NCBI GenBank assembly: GCA_002724245.1
Contig: PBOG01000042.1
Location: forward strand, 1,974 to 48,550
Reading direction: 5' to 3'
Length of the DNA: 46,577 bases
DNA from: Planctomycetaceae bacterium
GTDB lineage: Bacteria; Planctomycetota; Planctomycetia; Pirellulales; Pirellulaceae
The notes beneath the pieces were generated by a model. It saw only the letters and a list, made by a program, of their open reading frames with translations, made no database searches and was not told the DNA's origin. Shown one piece after another: positions 1 through 7,991 of this stretch. Position numbers and translations under genes: made by a program. Position 1 is the stretch's first letter. The number at the start of each line of letters is the position of its first letter.

Positions 1-1343
1 GGGAGTTGCTGCGAATCGGAGGCATTGGCCTCGGTGGCCTGTCGATGGGTTCCTTGCTGGAATCGCGTGTTGCCGGTGCTGCGGCGCGGGGGTCGTTCGG
101 GCGCGCGAAGTCGGTGATCCTGTTCGGGTTGGTCGGCGGCACGCCGCAACATGAAAGCTGGGACCCGAAACCGGATGCACCGGCAGAAATACGGGGTGAT
201 TTCGGCCTGATCGATTCGGCGACGCCGGGTTTGCGGGTCGGCGAACTGATGCCGCAAACTTCGAAGATGACGGATAAGATTGCCGTCCTCAGGGCGGTGG
301 TAAGTGGGGATAACTCCCACTCCTCCAGCGGATATCAAATGATGACGGGAATACCGCATCAGCCCTTGAATCGCGAGAGTGCTTTACCGAAGCCGCCCAA
401 CGATTGGCCCAATATAGGTGCGGTGGTGCGAGCGCTGCAGGACGGACCTGGCAAGCTGCCCGCGGCGATTACCCTGCCAGAACATATCTGGAATGACGGT
501 AATTTTCCCTGGCCCGGGCAGGACGCCGGTTTTTTGGGTCGACGTTATGATCCCTGGCTCATTCACTGCCAGCCGCAAGAAGACCATTTTGATTTTCCTG
601 GGCTTGCGCGGGGCGCGGATCTGCCGAGTATCAGGTTGGACCAAAGACGTACCCTGTTGGACCAGATGAATGCTGCCTATCGGCGGCTCGAAGAGGGAGC
701 CGCGGTGGGAGGCTATAGTCTGCATGCACGCAAGGCAATGGATTTGCTGAGCGGATCGCAGGCCCGCGCTGCATTTGATCTTCGGCAGGAGCGGCCAGAG
801 ACGCGTGCGCGGTATGGAATGGGCCGTTTCGCGCAAAGCTGCCTGCTGGCACGACGACTCGTAGAATCGGGGGTGTCACTCGTTCAGGTGAACTGGACGC
901 GGATCAAGGGTTATGAGAATCAGGGCGGCTGGGATACCCACAAGAAGCATAGCGAATCACTGAAAACGTTGCTGATGCCGCGCATGGATCAGTGTTTTAC
1001 GGCGTTGCTGGAGGATCTTGAACAACGCGGTTTGCTGGACGAGACGCTGGTGGTCTGGTTGAGTGAGTTTGGTCATACACCGCGCATCAATGGCAACGCA
1101 GGGCGTGACCACTGGGGCCATGTGTATTCTCTAGCGTTGGCGGGAGGGGGGATTCGCGGTGGTACCGTGCACGGCGTGAGTGACGGGCACGCGGCGTATG
1201 CGGTGGACGGCATGGTTCGTCCACGCGACTTGATTGCGACGGTCTTTCATTGCCTGGGATATCCGCCAGACGCGGAGGTGCGCGATCCGTTGGGCCGTCC
1301 CCTGGCGATTAGCCGCGGGCGTGTGATCGATGAAATTCTCTGA
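1..1343 (+). CDS. DUF1501 domain-containing protein, 5'-truncated by window edge
   Basis: The reading frame is open from the first bases of the window (the codon at 3-5 reads Glu) and ends at TGA 1341-1343. The N-terminal residues LLRIGGIGLGG match the hydrophobic part of a DUF1501 Tat leader whose Arg pair would lie just upstream, so the true start is outside the window and the TTG at 6 is not a real start. Family marks are VGGTPQHESWDPKPDAP near residue 45, LVVWLSEFGHTPRIN, and GRDHWGH followed by a glycine-rich AGGGIRGG segment and a conserved end. DUF1501 proteins belong to the alkaline phosphatase/sulfatase fold group but have no established reaction; the leader implies export by the Tat route. 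A PSCyt1-type partner gene would be expected upstream. The next gene starts about 167 bases downstream on the same strand. Confidence 0.9.
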   Translation, partial: ELLRIGGIGLGGLSMGSLLESRVAGAAARGSFGRAKSVILFGLVGGTPQHESWDPKPDAPAEIRGDFGLIDSATPGLRVGELMPQTSKMTDKIAVLRAVVSGDNSHSSSGYQMMTGIPHQPLNRESALPKPPNDWPNIGAVVRALQDGPGKLPAAITLPEHIWNDGNFPWPGQDAGFLGRRYDPWLIHCQPQEDHFDFPGLARGADLPSIRLDQRRTLLDQMNAAYRRLEEGAAVGGYSLHARKAMDLLSGSQARAAFDLRQERPETRARYGMGRFAQSCLLARRLVESGVSLVQVNWTRIKGYENQGGWDTHKKHSESLKTLLMPRMDQCFTALLEDLEQRGLLDETLVVWLSEFGHTPRINGNAGRDHWGHVYSLALAGGGIRGGTVHGVSDGHAAYAVDGMVRPRDLIATVFHCLGYPPDAEVRDPLGRPLAISRGRVIDEIL

Positions 1344-1510
1344 CATGTTCGTGAATTCGTGGCCGGGGCTCTCGGAAGACGGATTTGACCGACTGTGTCT
1401 GTCGCTTTAGACTCGCCCGCAAGGCGCTTGAAATCATTTCTGGAAACCGGCCATAGGCGTACGGGACACCGTGCGGAGTTCCGGCCTGGGTGACGCTTGG
1501 GGGAAGTGCG

Positions 1511-2905
1511 ATGGATGGTAAAAGGCAGACAAGGCAGACGGATTCAGATCCGCAGGGCGCCAGTCTGGGGCGGCGTCAATTGATGGCCGGTGCTGGTGTA
1601 TCCGCGTTGGCACTGGGGGCTGGCAAGGAAGCTGCGGCCGCTTTCGCGGAGGGAAAATTCACCGGACCTCTGGTGGGACATGTCGACACCAACTCGGCGC
1701 GCGTCTGGGTTCGTCCTGGAACGCAATTGCAGAGCGTACGTGGCTGGGAGTGCGAGGTGCAAAGTGGAGGGCGGGTGGTCACGCGTGCTGAGGCGCGTTT
1801 GGATCCGGACCATGACTACACGGTGGTGTTTGACTTGGCTGGCTTGACAGCGGATACCGCGTATCGATTTGCAATTTCACCTTCGATGAAAGCCGGGCGA
1901 GTGCGGGCTGTGGGCGAGTTTCGCACCCCACCTGCCGCTGGCGATCCGGCGCGAGTAACACTTGGTGTAGGCTCTTGCGCCCCTTCCAAACCGAGCCATG
2001 TATGGACACGGATTGTCCAAGAGGACTGCCAGGGATTTATTTTCCTGGGCGATACCCCCTACGTGGATACGACAGATCTTTCGGTGGCGCGAGAGCGGCA
2101 TCGAACCTTCCTCGAACAGCCTGAGATCGCTCAGATGATCGCGAGTCGGCCCTGCTGGGGTACCTGGGATGATCACGATTTCGGTCTCAATGACGGCCAC
2201 GGGGATTTTCAAGGTAAGCATGTGGGCAGATTAGCGTTCACCGAATATCGGGCGAATGCGAGTTTCGGCCAGGATCCAACTGGGCGACCGCAGGGTGAAC
2301 GGTTCGGGCCGGCACGAGGAATTCATACCTCGTTCCGCTGGGGGCCGATTGAGGTGTTTTTGATCGATCCCCGCTGGTTCAGCAGGACCGAGGCCAGTTG
2401 GGCTGACCCAACGTTGCCTGGATGTATCGGGAAAGCACAGTGGGACTGGTTGCGCGCGTCGCTCAAAGGGAGTCACGCCCCTTTTAAGGCATTGGCTACC
2501 GGCATGATCTGGGATGACAAGAAGAACTCGGAAAAGGATGATTGGCACACCTATGCGCACGAGCGGGATGCGATTTTCGATTTTATTCGAGATCAGAAGA
2601 TAGACGGTTGTTTTCTTTTGGGTGGTGATATTCATGTGTCACGGGCACTGAACTACGGTCCGCGTTGTGGGTACGACCTATGGCAGTTCATTGTCAGTCC
2701 ATTGCACGATTCGACCATCGCGAGTCTTGATGTACCGCACCCGAATTTGGTTCACCATGCTCTGGAACCACATGTGTTTCTGAAGCTGGTCGCCGATACG
2801 ACGGTGCAGCCGGCGACCTTGTCGGCGACCTGGATCAACCGTGATGGCAAACGTATTTTCCAGGTTGAGACAAATTCGGACGAGCTTGCCGCGGCAGCGA
2901 AGTGA
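1511..2905 (+). CDS. phoD: PhoD-family alkaline phosphatase/phosphodiesterase, Tat-exported
   Basis: The product is about 464 aa. ATG 1511 is preferred over the in-frame GTG 1490 because GGGGGAAG lies just upstream at 1499-1506. Residues 19-46 form a Tat leader, with the Arg pair at 21-22, then an Ala-rich hydrophobic stretch. An N-terminal beta-sandwich of PhoD type follows (about 50-140), then the phosphatase domain with GSCAPSK near 154, GDTPY at 180-184, TWDDHDFG near 218-225 and GGDIHVSRA at 371-379. These are the metal-binding blocks of PhoD. Known family members hydrolyse phosphate mono- and diesters outside the cytoplasm with Ca/Fe cofactors. Two sulfatase genes follow on the same strand, suggesting joint removal of phosphate and sulfate esters. 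Substrate cannot be read from the sequence, and no Pho-box was identified. Confidence 0.9.
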   Translation: MDGKRQTRQTDSDPQGASLGRRQLMAGAGVSALALGAGKEAAAAFAEGKFTGPLVGHVDTNSARVWVRPGTQLQSVRGWECEVQSGGRVVTRAEARLDPDHDYTVVFDLAGLTADTAYRFAISPSMKAGRVRAVGEFRTPPAAGDPARVTLGVGSCAPSKPSHVWTRIVQEDCQGFIFLGDTPYVDTTDLSVARERHRTFLEQPEIAQMIASRPCWGTWDDHDFGLNDGHGDFQGKHVGRLAFTEYRANASFGQDPTGRPQGERFGPARGIHTSFRWGPIEVFLIDPRWFSRTEASWADPTLPGCIGKAQWDWLRASLKGSHAPFKALATGMIWDDKKNSEKDDWHTYAHERDAIFDFIRDQKIDGCFLLGGDIHVSRALNYGPRCGYDLWQFIVSPLHDSTIASLDVPHPNLVHHALEPHVFLKLVADTTVQPATLSATWINRDGKRIFQVETNSDELAAAAK

Positions 2906-2988
2906 GCCGACAACCTTTCGCCAGGGTGCCGCAGCGTGGAACCAACTGGCAGCGGGAACGGCGTGTGGCGAGGTTGGGCGAGGCCGAC

Positions 2989-2995
2989 AAAGGAG
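2989..2995 (+). promoter_or_regulatory. Ribosome binding site setting the start of the first sulfatase
   Basis: AAAGGAG lies five bases before ATG 3001. It decides in favour of 3001 over the GTG at 2902, which overlaps the end of the PhoD gene. A hydrophobic signal peptide begins directly at 3001. Confidence 0.7.
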
Positions 2996-3000
2996 CTGGG

Positions 3001-4359
3001 ATGACGGCCAGTTACAGGATGGCGTTCGCAATGGCCTGGATGCTGGCGGCAGTCGGCTACAGTGAGGACCAGCCGCGTTTCGTGGTAATTATGGCGGACG
3101 ATCTCGGGTATGGAGATCTTGGATGCTACGGCAGCCGGCGGATACGGACGCCTCGCCTGGATCGTCTGGCGGCTGGCGGAGTTCGTCTGACGGACTTTCA
3201 TTCCAGTGGTGCCGTTTGCAGTCCCACCCGGGCAGGCCTGATGACGGGCCGGTACCAGCAACGCGCGGGGATTCCAGCGGTAATTTTTGCGGATCCCAAG
3301 CGGTCAACCCATCCCCACGGACTACAGGAAGGAGAAACGACATTTGCCGAGGTGCTCGGGCAAAACGGGTATGCCACGGCTCTTTTTGGCAAATGGCACC
3401 TTGGATACTACCCCCAATATAACCCGGTGCGTCATGGCTTCGACGAGTTTCGCGGGTACGTCAGTGGGAATGTCGATTTTTTTTCCCACGTGGACCAGGC
3501 CGGTCGGCTTGATTGGTGGCGTGATGGCCAGCTTGAGGATGAAGCAGGGTATACCACCCACTTGATCACCCGACACGCGGTCCGTTTTATCGAGACGAAT
3601 TCCCAGGGTCCGTTTTGCCTGTATGTCGCCTACGAACCGCCGCATTATCCGTACCAGGGCCCCGGCGATGCGGCGATTCGAAAAGTGGGTGAGCCACGCG
3701 GAGCGGCGGAGCGACAGCAGACGGCCAAATCGAAGAGGCGGGCTTATCGTGAGATGGTAGAGGAAATGGACCGAGGCGTCGGTGAGTTGCTTGACACGTT
3801 GAGACGTTGCAACATTGAGAAAGAGACTTTGGTTCTCTTCTTCTCGGACAACGGGGCCACCCCGCTCGGTAGCAATGGGCCCTGGCGTGGGCATAAGGGG
3901 CAGTTGTGGGAAGGTGGTCATCGAGTTCCCTGCATCGCGTCTTGGCCTGGAAGGATTCCAGGCAACCAGACGTGTAACGCATTGGCCACGACGCTGGATG
4001 TAATGCCGACGTTGTTGGCTGCTGCCGGAATTCAATCGCCACAGACGCGTCCTTTGGACGGTTGTGATTTGACGAACGTCTTTGCCGGATCAGCTGAGCC
4101 TGCCAGACGACGCGTTTTCTGGGGGCATGGACGGGCGCGGGCGATGCGCGAGGGGCACTGGAAACTACTGCGGGGTGCTCGGAGGCAAACCCGCCCACAG
4201 TTGTTTGATTTAAGTCAAGATCCAGCGGAACGCGATGACCGGGCGTCCGCTGAACCGGTGAGGCTGGCGGGGATGCTTATGGCCTTGAAGGAATGGGAAC
4301 AGGCAACCAAACGCGGGGCCACGCCCCAACCTGACCAGGTACCGGCGATCCGGCGTTGA
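3001..4359 (+). CDS. Sulfatase (arylsulfatase family), exported
   Basis: The product is about 452 aa. The start at ATG 3001 is set by AAAGGAG five bases upstream. Residues 1-20 are a Sec-type signal peptide. The type I sulfatase marks are all visible: metal-binding MADDLGYGD (Asp 33-34), the CSPTR motif at 73-77 followed by GLMTGRYQQR, GKWHLGY near 132, and FSDNGA with Asp-Asn at 283-284. The Cys of CSPTR is the residue converted to formylglycine in this family, so activity depends on a maturase that is not encoded in this window. The C-terminal subdomain has the usual LFDLSQDPAERDD pattern. Type I sulfatases hydrolyse sulfate esters, often of algal or animal glycans. The gene lies 95 bases after the PhoD gene and 44 bases before a second sulfatase, so probably in one transcript. 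Confidence 0.93.
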   Translation: MTASYRMAFAMAWMLAAVGYSEDQPRFVVIMADDLGYGDLGCYGSRRIRTPRLDRLAAGGVRLTDFHSSGAVCSPTRAGLMTGRYQQRAGIPAVIFADPKRSTHPHGLQEGETTFAEVLGQNGYATALFGKWHLGYYPQYNPVRHGFDEFRGYVSGNVDFFSHVDQAGRLDWWRDGQLEDEAGYTTHLITRHAVRFIETNSQGPFCLYVAYEPPHYPYQGPGDAAIRKVGEPRGAAERQQTAKSKRRAYREMVEEMDRGVGELLDTLRRCNIEKETLVLFFSDNGATPLGSNGPWRGHKGQLWEGGHRVPCIASWPGRIPGNQTCNALATTLDVMPTLLAAAGIQSPQTRPLDGCDLTNVFAGSAEPARRRVFWGHGRARAMREGHWKLLRGARRQTRPQLFDLSQDPAERDDRASAEPVRLAGMLMALKEWEQATKRGATPQPDQVPAIRR

Positions 4360-4403
4360 GACCAAAATGATATGGCACCGACCCACAGAGAAGGGAGAAG
4401 AGG

Positions 4404-5984
4404 ATGCGTAGCCTGATTGGCCTGTTCGTATGGGTGCTGATGGGGACGATTGCCATAGCGGTACCTTCCAGGCCGAATGTCGTGTTGTTTGTTGTGGATG
4501 ACATGGGCGTGATGGACACTTCGGTGCCGTTTCTGACAGACCAACAGGGGAAGCCAGTCAAATATCCGCTCAACATGTTTTACCGGACTCCGCACATGGA
4601 GAGGCTGGCCGCGCAGGGGGTCCGTTTCAATACGTTTTACGCGATGAGTGTCTGTTCACCCACGCGGATTTCTATCATGACAGGTCAAAACGCGGCGCGA
4701 CATCTCACCACGAATTGGATTCGGCCAGATCGCGACAACCGTGGGACGTTCGGGCCATACCGCTGGAACTGGATGGGTTTATCAGCCCAGGCTGTGACCT
4801 TGCCGAGCCTGTTGCGGGATGCGGGCTATCGAACCATTCACGTTGGTAAAGGGCACTTTGGTCCACGCATCGCACCTGGATCGGATCCCAGCAACATCGG
4901 GTTTGACGTGAACATCGGCGGCAGTGCGATCGGGGCCCCCGGGAGCTATTACGGCAGGCAGAACTACGGTGCTGGGACCAAACGTGCCTCTCACGCGGTA
5001 CCTCACCTGGAGAAGTATCACGGGACAAGCACGTTTCTGACGGAGGCATTGACACGCGAAGCACAGTCTCAGATTAGCGCCGCCGTCACTGCCAAACAGC
5101 CCTTTTTCTTGTATATGTCTCATTATGCCGTTCACGCGCCGTTTCAATCGGACCCCCGGTTCGCAGCACATTATCGCGATTCCGGCAAATCGGCTCGGGC
5201 ACAGGCGTTTGCCACCATGGTCGAGGGTATGGACCGTTCGCTGGGTGACCTGCGGGCGCACCTAGTGCGTGAGGGTGTCGCTGAAAATACCTTGATTCTT
5301 TTTGTTGGTGATAATGGGTCAGATGCACCGTTGGGACCCGCGCACGCCGTAGCATGCGCCGCCCCATTACGGGGGAAAAAGGGCGCTCATTATGAAGGTG
5401 GAATGCGTGTTCCGTTCATTGCGGCGTGGGCAGAGGTAGTCGAGGGCAATCTACATCAGCAGCGACTGCCAATCGCCCGTGGCGTGCTACAGAAACAGCA
5501 AGCTGCTGTATATGACTTGTTTCCGACGATCCTGTCGGTCGCGAATGTAACGCCGCCGGCCGACTATGTGAGCGACGGCATTGGGTTGCAGAGATTGTTT
5601 TCCGGACAACCTGATCAGGGCCGGCCGGAAGTCTTTCTGATGCATTACCCTCACGGCCCACACCGGAGTAATTACTTCAGCTGCCTGCGGAACGGTGATT
5701 GGAAGGTGATTTATCACTACGTTCCGTCGGCCGCCTCGCACGGATCCCATTACCAGCTTTATCATCTGGGACGTGATCCATTCGAGTCGCAGAACCTTGT
5801 CGGGGCAGAGCCTGTTCAGTTAAGAAAAATGATGCGGGAGTTAAAGCAACGTTTGCAAGCCTGTGGGGCGGCTTACCCGATCCAAGGCAAAGGTGACCAG
5901 CGGCCGAGACTGCCGAAAATGCCACCGGAAACAGGGAAACAAGTATCTGCGCTGGGTGGTGCCAAGGCGAGCAAGGCATTGTGA
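4404..5984 (+). CDS. Sulfatase (second, divergent paralogue), exported
   Basis: The product is 526 aa. ATG 4404 follows AAGGGAG at 4391-4397 at good spacing. Residues 1-20 are a Sec signal peptide. Marks: FVVDDMG (Asp 32-33), CSPTR at 84-88 (formylglycine Cys) followed by SIMTGQNA, GKGHFGPR in place of the usual GKWHxG, and VGDNGSDAPLG near 303. Relative to the upstream sulfatase it has a longer middle section and a different loop after the active-site motif, so the two probably act on different sulfate positions or substrates. The Trp-to-Gly change in GKGHFG is unusual but keeps Lys and His. The C-terminus ends in a basic low-complexity tail (about residues 490-526). The cupin gene starts 45 bases downstream. 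Confidence 0.93.
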   Translation: MRSLIGLFVWVLMGTIAIAVPSRPNVVLFVVDDMGVMDTSVPFLTDQQGKPVKYPLNMFYRTPHMERLAAQGVRFNTFYAMSVCSPTRISIMTGQNAARHLTTNWIRPDRDNRGTFGPYRWNWMGLSAQAVTLPSLLRDAGYRTIHVGKGHFGPRIAPGSDPSNIGFDVNIGGSAIGAPGSYYGRQNYGAGTKRASHAVPHLEKYHGTSTFLTEALTREAQSQISAAVTAKQPFFLYMSHYAVHAPFQSDPRFAAHYRDSGKSARAQAFATMVEGMDRSLGDLRAHLVREGVAENTLILFVGDNGSDAPLGPAHAVACAAPLRGKKGAHYEGGMRVPFIAAWAEVVEGNLHQQRLPIARGVLQKQQAAVYDLFPTILSVANVTPPADYVSDGIGLQRLFSGQPDQGRPEVFLMHYPHGPHRSNYFSCLRNGDWKVIYHYVPSAASHGSHYQLYHLGRDPFESQNLVGAEPVQLRKMMRELKQRLQACGAAYPIQGKGDQRPRLPKMPPETGKQVSALGGAKASKAL

Positions 5985-6017
5985 TTGCCGCAGGGCAGCG
6001 GCCGCCGGCAGAAGTAT

Positions 6018-6022
6018 GGAGG
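6018..6022 (+). promoter_or_regulatory. Ribosome binding site setting the start of the cupin gene
   Basis: GGAGG sits a few bases before ATG 6030 and rules out the TTG at 5985, which directly abuts the preceding stop codon. Confidence 0.7.
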
Positions 6023-6029
6023 TGTAGCG

Positions 6030-6557
6030 ATGCCACTCAAGGTACGACGGGTTGTTACGGGCCACGATAGTGAAGGTCGAGCCGTCGTGCTGTCAGATGG
6101 CCCGCCCCCTCAGTGCGGAGTCGATCCCGAGGTGAACGTCGGGATCGCGGAGTTGTGGGCGACAAGCGAATTTCCCGCCAGCAATAAAGGCAACCAGGAG
6201 GCCGTTCCAGACCCATTGCCGATCGCTCCAGGGACGCGCGGCACGGTTTTTCGCCTTGTCGAATTTCCACCGGAGCAGGAGGACGTTCCCAACACGGAGG
6301 CGGTGCAAACGTATCTGCGGAATCAGGGTGCGGTCACACCAGAGCGGCCACGCCACCCGGGTATGCATAAGACGCACACCGTGGATTACGCGGTGGTTGT
6401 TTCAGGCAGGGTTGATCTGCTGCTTGACGAAGAGGAAGTAACGCTGCAGGCGGGGGACACCGTGGTGCAACGGGGGACGTTTCACGCGTGGGCGAACCGT
6501 TATGCCGAGCCCTGCTTGGTTGCATTCATTCTAGTAGCGGCAGACTCCACCACGTAG
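6030..6557 (+). CDS. Cupin-domain protein, predicted cytoplasmic
   Basis: The product is about 175 aa from ATG 6030. There is no signal peptide or membrane segment, unlike the other genes of this cluster. A cupin fold is visible in the C-terminal half: the first motif region HPGMHKTHTVDYAVVVSG gives His 113 and His 116 with Asp 119 where a Glu is more common, and the second motif GDTVVQRGTFHAWAN gives Gly 149, His 152 and Asn 156. Those residues usually hold a divalent metal. Similar small cupins occur as oxygenase- or isomerase-like enzymes and as sugar-binding proteins, so no reaction is assigned. It is the last gene of the plus-strand PhoD/sulfatase cluster and stops 42 bases before the convergent DUF1552 gene. 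Confidence 0.85.
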   Translation: MPLKVRRVVTGHDSEGRAVVLSDGPPPQCGVDPEVNVGIAELWATSEFPASNKGNQEAVPDPLPIAPGTRGTVFRLVEFPPEQEDVPNTEAVQTYLRNQGAVTPERPRHPGMHKTHTVDYAVVVSGRVDLLLDEEEVTLQAGDTVVQRGTFHAWANRYAEPCLVAFILVAADSTT

Positions 6558-6599
6558 TCGCGGAGTGCGTCGCGCTATCAAGATGGCAAGTCAATCCAG

Positions 6600-7916
6600 C
6601 TAAACCTCGGTGAGTCGGTCTTTGGCATCACCGAATTCGGGGAGTTGCAGGCCCATACGGTCCATCAGGGACAGGTACAGACCGCATAATCGCCGCTCTT
6701 CATCAGGTCGACCCTGGAAGTCAAGGACGCGTCCCGTCTCAAGCGTTCCACGCAATCCGCCAACCGTGAGCACCGGGAGTTTACTGTTGTCGTGCGCCTG
6801 GCCGGACCACATGTTGTTGACAAAGTACAGCAAGCTGTTGTCCAGTACAGTGGTTTCTCCTTCTGGCATCGCCTGCAGGCGTTGAGCCAGGTAAGCGAGC
6901 TGCTCGACATAGTAGGTAGAGATCCGCTCGTAGTCGATTTCCGTATCTTTATGGGATGCGAAATGATGCGAAATGCGGACATTAAGGAAAGGGTAGACGA
7001 GGCTGGAGATGTCCCGGCACATGAGCAGAGTACCGACCCGCGTTTTGTCTGTCTGGAACGCCATCGCGATAATGTCGCACATGAGCTTCATGTGTTCGCG
7101 GATGTCCTCGGGCATGCCGTTGTCGGGCCGCGGCATCGTGAAAATGGGTTGGCCCTTGTCGCGTGCGCGATGTTCCGCACGGTCTTTCAAGGCACGCATC
7201 CGTTCCACCCGCTTCTCGACGTCACGGACGCTGATCAGGAATTCGTCAAGTTTGGCGCGATCGGCGATGCTGACTTTGCGTTGTAGATCTTTGGCATCTT
7301 CGAGAACCCGGTCAAGGATACTCTGCGTGCGTCGACTTCCTTTGTTGTCAAAGAGGTTGTCGAATGCGAGCGAGGGATAGACCTCCATGGGAACTGGAGC
7401 GGTGATGTCACGCCAGGATATATGTGAGCTATAGGCCATCGAGAAGTTGGTTTCGTGGTAGCCTGTGACGGGTTGTTCACAGCCTAACACGATGCTTCCC
7501 TGCAATGTTTGTTCTTCCAGGTGGCGCGCCAACATCTGGTCAACGGAAATACCTCCCTTGAGTTCAGCACCTTTCTGCAGTGAAGCGCCCGATAGAATGT
7601 TGCCGGTCATGCCTGGGTGGATTCCCACGCCGGTTGCATTCTTGTTGAACAGGCCGGAAATAACGTTGAGTTTTTCTTTGAAGGCGTCCAGGGGCTTCAG
7701 GCAATTGCCCAATTGCATTTCTTTGCCAGAGCCTTTCGCGTACCATTCCGTCTGATGGACGCCATTGCCCATAAACAAAGCCGCGAACCGCTGGGGCGGC
7801 GCCGTGGCGGCATCCTTACCCCACACGGGGAGCGATTCGAGCCAAGGCAAAGACATCATCACTCCCGTACCCCGCAGAAACGTGCGGCGACTCACGAGGT
7901 CTTTGTGTTGTGGCAT
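6600..7916 (-). CDS. DUF1552 domain-containing protein, Tat-type leader
   Basis: The product is about 438 aa. ATG at 7916 (reverse strand) is chosen because GGAGAAG lies six bases upstream; an open frame continues to 7988 but has no ribosome site. The leader VSRRTFLRGTGVMMSLPWLE (Arg 10-11) is the typical DUF1552 twin-arginine leader. The body shows the family pattern: RFAALFMGNGV near the N-terminus, LSGASL, a helical central part with LDEFLISVRDVEKRV, and HHFASH and LLYFVNNMWSGQAHDNS toward the end. No catalytic function is known for the family. The DUF1592 gene lies 75 bases upstream on the same strand, which is the standard gene pair. Confidence 0.9.
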   Translation of the reverse strand: MPQHKDLVSRRTFLRGTGVMMSLPWLESLPVWGKDAATAPPQRFAALFMGNGVHQTEWYAKGSGKEMQLGNCLKPLDAFKEKLNVISGLFNKNATGVGIHPGMTGNILSGASLQKGAELKGGISVDQMLARHLEEQTLQGSIVLGCEQPVTGYHETNFSMAYSSHISWRDITAPVPMEVYPSLAFDNLFDNKGSRRTQSILDRVLEDAKDLQRKVSIADRAKLDEFLISVRDVEKRVERMRALKDRAEHRARDKGQPIFTMPRPDNGMPEDIREHMKLMCDIIAMAFQTDKTRVGTLLMCRDISSLVYPFLNVRISHHFASHKDTEIDYERISTYYVEQLAYLAQRLQAMPEGETTVLDNSLLYFVNNMWSGQAHDNSKLPVLTVGGLRGTLETGRVLDFQGRPDEERRLCGLYLSLMDRMGLQLPEFGDAKDRLTEV

Positions 7917-7991
7917 CGGTGTCTTCTCCGGTGTGGGGGAATCGGCACTATTGGCATCGTAACGAAGCGGAGTGGGCTTGGGCAACACTGG

